A DNA stretch of 64,000 nt, taken from positions 62,001 through 126,000 of the forward strand of contig JAFKFI010000066.1 of assembly GCA_017307285.1 (NCBI GenBank), written 5' to 3'. The position numbers were made by a program, and so were the translations under genes. The notes beneath the pieces are model-generated. The model was not told the origin of the DNA. It worked only from the letters and a program-made list of their open reading frames with translations, and did not search any database. This DNA comes from Alphaproteobacteria bacterium (GTDB lineage: Bacteria > Pseudomonadota > Alphaproteobacteria > Acetobacterales > Acetobacteraceae). How positions within the stretch are numbered: position 1 is the stretch's first letter; the number at the start of each line of letters is the position of its first letter. Of the stretch, positions 56,927 through 64,000 are shown piece after piece.

Positions 56927-57733
56927 ATGCTCCTCGTCATCGACGCCGGCAACACCAACGTCGTGTTCGCGGTGCATGACAAATCCTGGCGCGGGGTGTG
57001 GCGGATCGCCACCGAGGCGCAGCGCACGTCCGACGAATACGCCGTGTGGCTGCTGGCGTTGCTCCAGCATTCCGGTCTGAAGCCGGCCGATGTCGAGCGG
57101 GCGGTGATCGGGACGGTGGTGCCGGCCGCGCTCTATCATCTGCGTCGGCTTTGTCGCGACTGGTTCTCCGTCGAGCCGCTGGTCGCCCGCGCGACACTCG
57201 ATTGGGGCTTCGACATCCGCATTGACAATCCCGAGGAGGTCGGCGCTGACCGGCTGCTAAACTCGCTGGCGGCGCATCGCCAGTTCGGCGGGCCGCTGGT
57301 GATCGTGGATTTCGGCACCGCGACCACATTCGACGTGGTGGAGAAGGACGGGGGCTATATCGGCGGCGTGATCGCTCCAGGTATCAACCTGTCCATCGAG
57401 GCGCTGCACCAGGCCGCGGCGCGCCTCCCGCGCATCGGCATCGGCCGACCGCAGGCGGTGATCGGCCGAGGCACTGTCGCGGCCATGCAGTCCGGCGTGT
57501 ATTGGGGTTATGTCGGCCTGGTGGAGGGGCTCATCACCCGCATCAGGGCGGAGCATGGCGGCCCGCTCCGCGTGGTGGCGACCGGCGGGCTTGCTCCGCT
57601 ATTCTCCGAGGGCACCACGATGATCGAGGCGATCGAGCCGGATCTCACGCTCGACGGGCTCCGGCTGTTGGCGGAGCGCAACCCCGCGCCCACATTACCG
57701 CGTGACCGACGGGCTCTGCACGACAGCGATTGA
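56927..57733 (+). CDS. coaX: Type III pantothenate kinase
   Basis: A 268-residue ASKHA-fold kinase for the first step of coenzyme A synthesis. [18 protein letters not shown] is the phosphate-binding loop, [18 protein letters not shown] and [18 protein letters not shown] the substrate and catalytic blocks (Asp in GADR), [20 protein letters not shown] (in part) and [11 protein letters not shown] follow. It lies downstream of nuoN and 17 bp upstream of the RNase J gene, the conserved alphaproteobacterial order. Confidence 0.95.
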   Translation: MLLVIDAGNTNVVFAVHDKSWRGVWRIATEAQRTSDEYAVWLLALLQHSGLKPADVERAVIGTVVPAALYHLRRLCRDWFSVEPLVARATLDWGFDIRIDNPEEVGADRLLNSLAAHRQFGGPLVIVDFGTATTFDVVEKDGGYIGGVIAPGINLSIEALHQAAARLPRIGIGRPQAVIGRGTVAAMQSGVYWGYVGLVEGLITRIRAEHGGPLRVVATGGLAPLFSEGTTMIEAIEPDLTLDGLRLLAERNPAPTLPRDRRALHDSD

Positions 57734-57750
57734 GGATAACCAGACCAAAA

Positions 57751-59397
57751 ATGGACGCGGCAAGCGGTGATCTGGCCTTCCTGCCCTTGGGCGGGACGGG
57801 CGAGATTGGCATGAATCTCAACTTGTACCGTTGCGGCGGCAAGTGGCTGGCGGTGGATTGCGGGATCGGGTTCGGCGGCTCCGAGATGCCGGAGGTCGAC
57901 GTGATGATGGCCGATCCCGGCTTCATCGCGGAACGGCGGGATAGGCTGGTCGGGCTCGTGATCACCCACGCGCATGAGGACCATATCGGTGCCGTGGCTT
58001 GGCTGTGGCCGCAGCTGCGCTGTCCGGTCTACGCAACCCCCTTCGCCGCCGCCGTGTTGCGGCGCAAGCTCGGCGAGGTGCAGCTGCAGCGCGAAGTGAA
58101 GCTGCACGTCGTCGAGCCGGGCGGCACGATCGACCTCGCCCCTTTCGCGCTGACGTTCGTGCGGGTGTCGCACTCGATCCCGGAGGCCCAGGCGCTGATC
58201 ATCCGCACGCCGCACGGCACCATCCTGCACACTGGGGATTTCAAGCTCGACCCGAAGCCGCTGGTCGGCCCGACCACCGACGAGGCCGCATTGGCGCGCC
58301 TTGGCGAGGAGGGTGTGCTGGCGATGGTGTGTGATTCCACCAACGCGATGGTGGAAGGTCACTCAGGTTCCGAGGCCGAAGTGCGCCAGAGCCTGTGTGC
58401 GCTGATCCGCGACATCAAGGGGCGGGTGGCGGTGACGTGCTTCGCCAGCAACGTCGCCCGGGTGGAGACAATCGCCTATGCCGCGCGCGACGCCGGGCGC
58501 AGCGTTGCGGTGGTAGGGCGCAGCTTGCGCAACCTCGACGCTGCGGCACGCGAGTGCGGCTATTTGCGGGACGTACCCGAGTTTGTCCCGGAGGACGCGG
58601 CGGGCTCTATCCCGGACGACAATCTGCTGATCCTGATCACCGGCAGCCAAGGCGAGCCGCGCAGCGCGCTGGCGCGGGTCGCGATGGACACCCATCCCAA
58701 CATCGCGCTCGGCGAGGGCGACACGGTGATCTTCAGCAGTCGCATGATCCCCGGCAACGAGCGGGCGATCGGCACGGTGCAGGATAATCTGGTGCGGCGC
58801 GGGGTGCGGCTGATGACGGACATGGATCATCTGGTCCATGTCTCCGGCCATCCTGCGCGGGATGAGCTGCGCAAGCTGTATCGGCTGGTCAAACCGCGCT
58901 ACGCGGTGCCGGTGCATGGCGAATGGCGTCATTTGTCGGCGCACGCCGCGCTGGCGCAGGAGGCGGGGGCCACGCCGATGCTGCTCGAGGATGGCGATAT
59001 TTTGCAGTTGGCGCCAGGCCGTCCCGAGGTGATCGACAGCGCACCAGTCGGGCGCCTGGTGCTCGACGGGGCACGGTTGGTGCCGTTGGCCGGGAAGGTG
59101 CTTTCGGCGCGTCGGCGGATGCTGTTCAACGGGGTCGTGGTAGCGAGCGTCGCGGTGGACGAGGCCGGGCGTATCCTGGGCCGGCCGCGCATCAGTGCGC
59201 CGGGCCTGTTCGATGGCGACGACCCGGATACCGACAAGATCACCGGCGAGTTCGCCGCAGCGCTCGCCGATCTGCCGGCGCCGTTGCGCCGCGACGACGC
59301 GGGGTTGACCGACGCCGCGCGCGCAGCTCTGCGTCGCGCGATCGGGCGGCGGGTGCAGAAGCGGCCGTTGGTCGACATCCACCTACTGCGCGTGTGA
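57751..59397 (+). CDS. rnj: Ribonuclease J
   Basis: A 548-residue metallo-beta-lactamase/beta-CASP nuclease with 5'-3' exonuclease and endonuclease activity in RNA maturation and decay. FLPLGGTGEIGMNLNLY is the start signature, VITHAHEDHIGAVAWLWP the zinc-binding HxHxDH motif, HTGDFKLDPKP and DSTNA the other metal sites, SGSEAEVRQSL and VHVSGHPARDELRKLY the beta-CASP part, and AVPVHGEWRHL the closing His. ATG at 57751 is chosen; a TTG at 57730 overlapping the coaX stop would add seven residues. Confidence 0.95.
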   Translation: MDAASGDLAFLPLGGTGEIGMNLNLYRCGGKWLAVDCGIGFGGSEMPEVDVMMADPGFIAERRDRLVGLVITHAHEDHIGAVAWLWPQLRCPVYATPFAAAVLRRKLGEVQLQREVKLHVVEPGGTIDLAPFALTFVRVSHSIPEAQALIIRTPHGTILHTGDFKLDPKPLVGPTTDEAALARLGEEGVLAMVCDSTNAMVEGHSGSEAEVRQSLCALIRDIKGRVAVTCFASNVARVETIAYAARDAGRSVAVVGRSLRNLDAAARECGYLRDVPEFVPEDAAGSIPDDNLLILITGSQGEPRSALARVAMDTHPNIALGEGDTVIFSSRMIPGNERAIGTVQDNLVRRGVRLMTDMDHLVHVSGHPARDELRKLYRLVKPRYAVPVHGEWRHLSAHAALAQEAGATPMLLEDGDILQLAPGRPEVIDSAPVGRLVLDGARLVPLAGKVLSARRRMLFNGVVVASVAVDEAGRILGRPRISAPGLFDGDDPDTDKITGEFAAALADLPAPLRRDDAGLTDAARAALRRAIGRRVQKRPLVDIHLLRV

Positions 59398-59404
59398 GCC
59401 CCCG

Positions 59405-59662
59405 GTGAACTGGTTTACTGGTGCCGTTCTGTACGTGCTCATCTGGTGGACGGTGCTGTTCGCGGTACTGCCCGTCGGGACGCACCCGGTTACTGAAGCG
59501 GATGAGCACACAGGCTGGCGCGGTGCGCCGGCAAGGCCTCGCCTGGGCCTGAAGGCGCTCGCAACCACGCTGATCGCGGCGCTCATCTGGTTCGGCGCGT
59601 ATCTTCTGATCACCAGCGACTGGCTCAGCTTCCGTCACGGCTGGTTGATGCTGCAGGATTAG
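59405..59662 (+). CDS. DUF1467 family membrane protein
   Basis: An 85-residue protein with a GTG start 7 bases after the RNase J stop. Two hydrophobic helices (FTGAVLYVLIWWTVLFAVLP and LATTLIAALIWFGAYLLI) flank a loop with the conserved PVGTHPVTEADEHTGWRGAP segment. DUF1467 members are found in this exact chromosomal position in alphaproteobacteria; their role is unknown. Confidence 0.88.
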   Translation: MNWFTGAVLYVLIWWTVLFAVLPVGTHPVTEADEHTGWRGAPARPRLGLKALATTLIAALIWFGAYLLITSDWLSFRHGWLMLQD

Positions 59663-59790
59663 GCAAGCTGCCCTCAGCAGGGCGGTCCAACAGTGCAATC
59701 GCGCAGATCACAACAATGCGACTAAATTTGGTGCGATGGAACGAATTTTTGGTCTGGACTGCCGAGCTTTAGTCAGCAATCATCACGGCT

Positions 59791-59887
59791 AGGATGAGAA
59801 GTATCTCTCATCCTGCCGTGTGACTGGCGTTTCCTCCCTAAACTTGGCCCCTCTACGCGCCAGTAGCGTGGGGGGCCTGTTTCTTGT
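59791..59887 (+). ncRNA. Structured leader or small RNA candidate with terminator
   Basis: Hairpin 1: AGGATGAGA (59791-59799) with TCTCATCCT (59806-59814). A single-stranded stretch with TTTCCTCCCT follows, then a terminator-like hairpin GGCCCCTCTACGC (59846-59858) with GCGTGGGGGGCC (59866-59877) and TGTTTCTTGT. ACTGGCG (59823-59829) can pair with CGCCAGT (59858-59864) in the terminator loop. It lies in the AT-richer gap before the acyltransferase. It could be a free sRNA, an attenuator, or only the terminator of the preceding operon. Confidence 0.4.
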
Positions 59888-59929
59888 TAATCAGTTGCCG
59901 CATTCGAGTCACGCGGTTTCGGTCCAACA

Positions 59930-61090
59930 ATGGGCTTTCACGATCAATTTATTGCGTCAGCCCGTTGTGCGGCGCACAATAATACAGGGTTGCTTGGCCT
60001 GCTCGGCAAGAACTCGGCCGCGGCCGTGGGCGTCAGGATCGACGATCTCACTGCTTGCCGCGCTGTATTCGCCGGTTGGGTGTTCCTGTACCACCTCAAC
60101 CTACATCTCGACGCTCATAGCTTCGGGCCACTTTCTCCTCTGGTTGAGCGCGGCTATCTCGGGGTAGACGGCTTTTTCGTGCTCTCCGGGCTGGTGCTGG
60201 CCTATGCGCATCCGGGCCTGACCTGCGGCCCGGCCGAGATGGGCCGGTTCTGGGCGAAGCGGCTGCTGCGCCTCTACCCCGTGCATCTGGCGATGATCGG
60301 GCTGCTCGCCGTCATGCTGGCAGCTGGGTTCGCGGCCGGGCTGCCCCCGCGCGATCCGGGCCGGTTCGGCCTCGGTGAACTCGCCCGGCATTTGCTGCTG
60401 GTCCACGGCTGGGGGCTGAGCGGGCGCTGGGCGTGGAATTATCCTTCATGGTCGATCAGCACCGAATGGGCAGGCTATCTCGCTTTTCCGCTGCTGTGGC
60501 TCGGGCTGCGCCGGATGTCGCCGGGTGCGTGCCTCGCGGGCGCCATCGCTATGCTGGGGATGCTGGCGGTGGTCGATATTCGGTCGGGAGCCGTCGGGCT
60601 CAACCTGACCTATGAGGGCGCGCTCGGCCGGTTTTTTCCCGAGTTCATCGCTGGAATGGCGGCGCTGCGCATTGCCGAGCTGGCCGAGCGGCAGGTGAGC
60701 GGTCCAGCACTCGCGGCGGCGGGGGCTGGTCTGGCGATCTGCGCATTGTGGCTGGCGCGCGACTGGGCTGTGGTGGCGGGATTGTGGCTCGTACTCGCTG
60801 GGATGCTGGTCGCAGTACGGCAGGGCAGGGGGGCGACGCTGGGGCGCATTCCCGGAATGCTGTGGCTCGGGGCCGTGTCCTATTCCTTCTACATGAGCTT
60901 CGCCGTGGTGGAGACCGGGCAGGCGCTGATCTGGCGGCGGCTCGGCCTGGCCCCGGCGGACTGGCCGGTGGCATATGTCGTCGAGACCACCGCGCTGACC
61001 TTGGCGCTGGCGACCCTCGCCTGGCGGTCTGTGGAGCGTCCGGCGTTGCGGCTCGGGCGGCATCTGGCGGTGCGCCGTCCGGCCGTCTAG
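59930..61090 (+). CDS. Membrane acyltransferase (acyltransferase 3 family)
   Basis: A 386-residue integral membrane protein with about ten helices. The family start is DDLTACRAVFAGWVFLYHLN (catalytic His in LYHLN), then ERGYLGVDGFFVLSGLVLAY, FWAKRLLRLYPVHLAMI, WNYPSWSISTEWAGYLAFPL and the C-terminal SVERPALRLGRHL. Such enzymes O-acylate surface polysaccharides or lipids. The start is uncertain: no ribosome site precedes the ATG at 59930 and the first 30 residues are not conserved. It is inserted between the DUF1467 gene and proS. Confidence 0.85.
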   Translation: MGFHDQFIASARCAAHNNTGLLGLLGKNSAAAVGVRIDDLTACRAVFAGWVFLYHLNLHLDAHSFGPLSPLVERGYLGVDGFFVLSGLVLAYAHPGLTCGPAEMGRFWAKRLLRLYPVHLAMIGLLAVMLAAGFAAGLPPRDPGRFGLGELARHLLLVHGWGLSGRWAWNYPSWSISTEWAGYLAFPLLWLGLRRMSPGACLAGAIAMLGMLAVVDIRSGAVGLNLTYEGALGRFFPEFIAGMAALRIAELAERQVSGPALAAAGAGLAICALWLARDWAVVAGLWLVLAGMLVAVRQGRGATLGRIPGMLWLGAVSYSFYMSFAVVETGQALIWRRLGLAPADWPVAYVVETTALTLALATLAWRSVERPALRLGRHLAVRRPAV

Positions 61091-61126
61091 GGTCCCGCCG
61101 CGACTGATCCCAGGGATTGAAGATCG

Positions 61127-62437
61127 ATGCGCCTGTCACACGGCTTCGTGCCCACCTTGAAGGAGACCCCGGCCGAGGCGCAGATCGCCTCGCACCGGCT
61201 CATGCTGCGCGCCGGATTGGTGCGGCAGACCTCGGCGGGCATCTATGCGTGGCTACCGCTCGGCCTACGGGTGCTGCGCAACATCGAGCGCATCGTGCGC
61301 GAGGAGCAGGACGCGGTGGGTGCGCAGGAATTGCTGATGCCCACCATCCAGCCGGCGGAATTGTGGAAGGAGAGCGGGCGTTACGAGGATTACGGCAAGG
61401 AGATGCTCCGCATTCGGGACCGGCATGACCGCGAGATGCTGTACGGCCCGACCAATGAGGAGATGATCACCGACCTGCTGCGCCAGTCTCTGAAGTCGTA
61501 CCGCGAGCTGCCGCAGATTCTCTACCACATCCAATGGAAGTTCCGCGACGAGGTGCGCCCGCGTTTCGGCGTGATGCGCGGCCGAGAGTTCCTGATGAAG
61601 GACGCCTACAGCGTTGATCTCGACTACGCTGGTGCGGTCGTCAGCTATCGCAAGATGATGCTCGCCTACATGCGGACGTTTCAGCGGCTCGGGCTCAAGG
61701 CGATTCCGATGGTGGCGGATACCGGCCCGATCGGCGGCGATCTCAGCCACGAGTTCATCATCCTGGCGCCGACGGGCGAGAGCCAAGTGTATTACGACGC
61801 GGCATTCGAGGAGATCGACTACTCATCGGGCGCGATCAGCCACGAAAGTGCCGAGGATTTGCAACGCTTCTTCGAGCAGATGACCACGCACTATGCCGCA
61901 ACCGACGAGAAGCACGATCCGAATGCCTGGGCCGAGGTAGCCACCGAACGGCGGCGCGAAGGGCGCGGTATCGAGGTTGGCCACATCTTCTATTTCGGCA
62001 CCAAGTACAGCGCGCCGATGGGCTTCAAGGTCGCGGGACCGGATGGCAAGCCGGTCGCGCCGGAGATGGGCAGCTACGGTGTCGGCGTGAGCCGGCTGGT
62101 TGGCGCCGTGATCGAGGCGAGCCACGACGCGGACGGCATCATCTGGCCTGATAGCGTAGCGCCGTTCAAAGCGGCACTCCTCAACCTCAAACGCGGCGAC
62201 GCGGCGTGCGATCGCATCTGCGAGGAGATCTACGGCAAGCTCGGTGGCGACGTGCTGTACGACGACCGTGAGGATCGCGCGGGGGTGAAGTTCGCAGACG
62301 CGGATTTGATGGGCCATCCGTGGCAGGTGGTCGTCGGACCGCGCGGCGCGGCGGCCGGGAAGGTGGAGTTGAAGCGGCGCGCCACAGGGCAGCGCGAGGA
62401 AGTCTCGATCGAGGACGCGCTCGCGCGAATCGCCTGA
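61127..62437 (+). CDS. proS: Prolyl-tRNA synthetase (short type without editing domain)
   Basis: A 436-residue class II synthetase. Motif 1 region [39 protein letters not shown], motif 2 in [31 protein letters not shown], and motif 3 in [20 protein letters not shown] are present, followed by an anticodon-binding domain ([20 protein letters not shown]). The INS editing domain of the 570-residue bacterial form is missing, as is usual in alphaproteobacteria. lolC follows after 2 bp. Confidence 0.96.
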   Translation: MRLSHGFVPTLKETPAEAQIASHRLMLRAGLVRQTSAGIYAWLPLGLRVLRNIERIVREEQDAVGAQELLMPTIQPAELWKESGRYEDYGKEMLRIRDRHDREMLYGPTNEEMITDLLRQSLKSYRELPQILYHIQWKFRDEVRPRFGVMRGREFLMKDAYSVDLDYAGAVVSYRKMMLAYMRTFQRLGLKAIPMVADTGPIGGDLSHEFIILAPTGESQVYYDAAFEEIDYSSGAISHESAEDLQRFFEQMTTHYAATDEKHDPNAWAEVATERRREGRGIEVGHIFYFGTKYSAPMGFKVAGPDGKPVAPEMGSYGVGVSRLVGAVIEASHDADGIIWPDSVAPFKAALLNLKRGDAACDRICEEIYGKLGGDVLYDDREDRAGVKFADADLMGHPWQVVVGPRGAAAGKVELKRRATGQREEVSIEDALARIA

Positions 62438-62439
62438 GC

Positions 62440-63693
62440 ATGTTCAATGCCTTCGAGCGCGCGGTCGCGGGCCGTTATCTGCGCGCCCGGCGGGGCGAGC
62501 GGTTCGTGTCGGTGATCGCCGGGTTCTCCCTGGTCGGTATCGCGCTCGGCGTCGCCACGTTGATCATCGTGATGAGCGTGATGGGCGGGTTCAAGGTGGA
62601 CCTGCTGAACCGCATTCTTGGCTTCAACGGCCATCTCGGCGTGTTCGCCGCGCGCGGGGCGCCGCTGACCAATTACCCAGAGATCGTGCAACGCATCCGC
62701 GCGGTGCCCGGCGTCGTATCGGCAATCCCGGTGGTCGACGGGCAGGTGCTGCTCACCGACAATCGCGGCCAGTCGATGGGCGGCCTGGTGCGCGGCATCG
62801 GCGAGCATGATTTGAAGAACCTACGCGCGGTCAGCAGCCATATTCTGGCCGGCAGTCTCGACGATTTTCATGGAGAGGATGCCATCGCGGTCGGCGTCGG
62901 GCTGGCGCGGCGCTTCAACCTGACTGTGGGCAGTCCGCTCACGCTGATCTCGCCGCAGGGGGCGGCGACGGCGTTCGGCACGGTGCCGCGCGTGCGGGCT
63001 TACAAGGTGGTCGCGATCTTTCAGGTGGGGATGAACGAATACGACACGAGCTACGTATTCCTGCCGCTCAAGGCCGCGCAAATCTTCTTCCAAAAACCCG
63101 ATGCGGCGACGCAGATCGAGGTTTCCGTCGCCGACCCGGAGAACATCTCCTCGATCTATCCCGGTCTACGCGCCGCGCTGCACGGCACCGACACCTATTC
63201 GGTGGATTGGCAGCAGAGCAACAACAGCTTCTTCGCGGCGGTGCAGGTCGAGCAGAACGTGATGTTCCTCATCCTGACCCTCATCATCCTGGTCGCCGCG
63301 TTCAACGTGATCTCGTCGCTCATCATGATGGTGAAGGACAAGACGCGCGACATCGCGGTGCTCCGTACCTTGGGCGCCGGGCGTGGCTCGGTGATGCGGA
63401 TTTTCCTGATGTGCGGTGCCTCGGTCGGCATCACCGGAACGCTGGTTGGGCTGATCCTCGGCGTGGTGTTCTGCCTGAACATCGAGACCATCCAGCGCTG
63501 GGTTGAGGCAGTCACGGGAACCAGTGTGTTCAATCCGGAGGTCTATTACCTTACGCATCTGCCGGCGCGGCTCGACTGGCATGAGGTCGGGCAGGTGGTA
63601 CTGATGGCGCTGGTGCTGTCGCTGCTCGCGACGTTGTATCCGAGCTGGCGCGCGGCGCGTACCGATCCCGTCGAGGCGCTGCGGAATGAGTGA
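62440..63693 (+). CDS. lolC: Lipoprotein-releasing ABC transporter permease LolC/LolE
   Basis: A 417-residue permease with four helices: one at residues 25-50 ([20 protein letters not shown]), a large periplasmic domain, then three helices in the last 150 residues ([60 protein letters not shown]). [20 protein letters not shown] is the coupling loop. The Lol system releases lipoproteins from the inner membrane to LolA. It overlaps lolD by 8 bp. Confidence 0.93.
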   Translation: MFNAFERAVAGRYLRARRGERFVSVIAGFSLVGIALGVATLIIVMSVMGGFKVDLLNRILGFNGHLGVFAARGAPLTNYPEIVQRIRAVPGVVSAIPVVDGQVLLTDNRGQSMGGLVRGIGEHDLKNLRAVSSHILAGSLDDFHGEDAIAVGVGLARRFNLTVGSPLTLISPQGAATAFGTVPRVRAYKVVAIFQVGMNEYDTSYVFLPLKAAQIFFQKPDAATQIEVSVADPENISSIYPGLRAALHGTDTYSVDWQQSNNSFFAAVQVEQNVMFLILTLIILVAAFNVISSLIMMVKDKTRDIAVLRTLGAGRGSVMRIFLMCGASVGITGTLVGLILGVVFCLNIETIQRWVEAVTGTSVFNPEVYYLTHLPARLDWHEVGQVVLMALVLSLLATLYPSWRAARTDPVEALRNE

Positions 63694-64000
63694 TCCTCTG
63701 GTGTTGCGCGGCGTGGTACGCACCTACCGCACCGAGGGCGGTGATCTGCCGGTGCTGCGCGGGGCGGATTTGACCCTGCGCGCGGGCGAGATCGTGGCGC
63801 TCGTGGCGCCGTCGGGCACCGGCAAATCCACGCTGCTGCATCTCGCGGGATTGCTGGAGCAGCCGGATGGCGGATCGGTGCTGGTGGACGGGCGCGATGC
63901 TGGCGCGCTGTCGGACGCCGAGCGCACCGCGATCAGGCGCGATACGATCGGCTTCGTCTATCAGTTCCATCATCTGCTGGCGGAATTTTCAGCGCTCGAG
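63686..64000 (+). CDS. lolD: Lipoprotein-releasing ABC transporter ATP-binding protein (3' truncated by window edge)
   Basis: The first 105 residues of an ABC ATPase. Walker A is [20 protein letters not shown]; the Q-loop region is [19 protein letters not shown]. This QFHHLLPEF-type block is characteristic of LolD. The signature and Walker B motifs lie beyond the window. It starts inside the end of lolC, so the two are translationally coupled. Confidence 0.95.
   Translation, partial: MSDPLVLRGVVRTYRTEGGDLPVLRGADLTLRAGEIVALVAPSGTGKSTLLHLAGLLEQPDGGSVLVDGRDAGALSDAERTAIRRDTIGFVYQFHHLLAEFSALE

Overview
The window is a high-GC, tightly packed chromosomal segment from an alphaproteobacterium. Three things point to Rhodospirillales/Acetobacteraceae: the nuoA-N block followed by coaX, an RNase J gene, a DUF1467 gene, proS and lolCD; the block tRNA-Leu, tig, clpP, clpX, lon, hup; and the presence of minCDE. 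The family assignment is inference from gene order and codon bias; no rRNA gene is present to confirm it.

Left part (1-34.8 kb) is mixed accessory and housekeeping sequence. In order it holds: the 3' part of a phenylacetate-CoA-ligase-type gene and an adenine/adenosine deaminase; a DUF4399 protein; a membrane class III adenylate cyclase whose C-terminal formylglycine-generating-enzyme-like domain is broken; yjbQ and tag; two related small secreted proteins; a LysR regulator and two MFS transporters; a zinc alcohol dehydrogenase and an orphan periplasmic binding protein; minCDE; an enoyl-CoA hydratase and a second zinc dehydrogenase; a MntA/HepT-type toxin-antitoxin pair; a hybrid histidine kinase; a luciferase-like oxidoreductase; cysK and a rhodanese; a RES/Xre toxin-antitoxin pair; a P450; a CYTH-CHAD protein; a thiolase-fold protein with an OB-fold partner; an animal-type haem peroxidase; a flavin amine oxidase with an S49 peptidase; and an IclR regulator.

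Right part (34.9-64 kb) is core genome: tRNA-Leu(UAG), trigger factor, ClpP, ClpX, Lon and HU (protein quality control and nucleoid); tRNA-Val(UAC) and tRNA-Asp(GUC); the complete 14-gene respiratory complex I operon; type III pantothenate kinase; ribonuclease J; a DUF1467 membrane protein; a membrane acyltransferase; prolyl-tRNA synthetase; and the start of the Lol lipoprotein-export operon, which runs off the window.

The most unusual sequence signals are: three copies of a 16-base palindromic element spaced exactly 33 bp apart between the peroxidase and the amine oxidase; a perfect CRP-type half-site pair upstream of the peroxidase; a thiolase-like protein without its nucleophilic cysteine, paired with an OB-fold protein whose zinc ribbon is degenerate; a HepT toxin with a shifted catalytic motif; a RES/Xre promoter whose -10 box lies inside an inverted repeat; and a structured leader or small-RNA candidate ahead of the acyltransferase. 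No insertion sequence, prophage, CRISPR array or rRNA gene was found. No stretch longer than about 300 bases lacks a gene.
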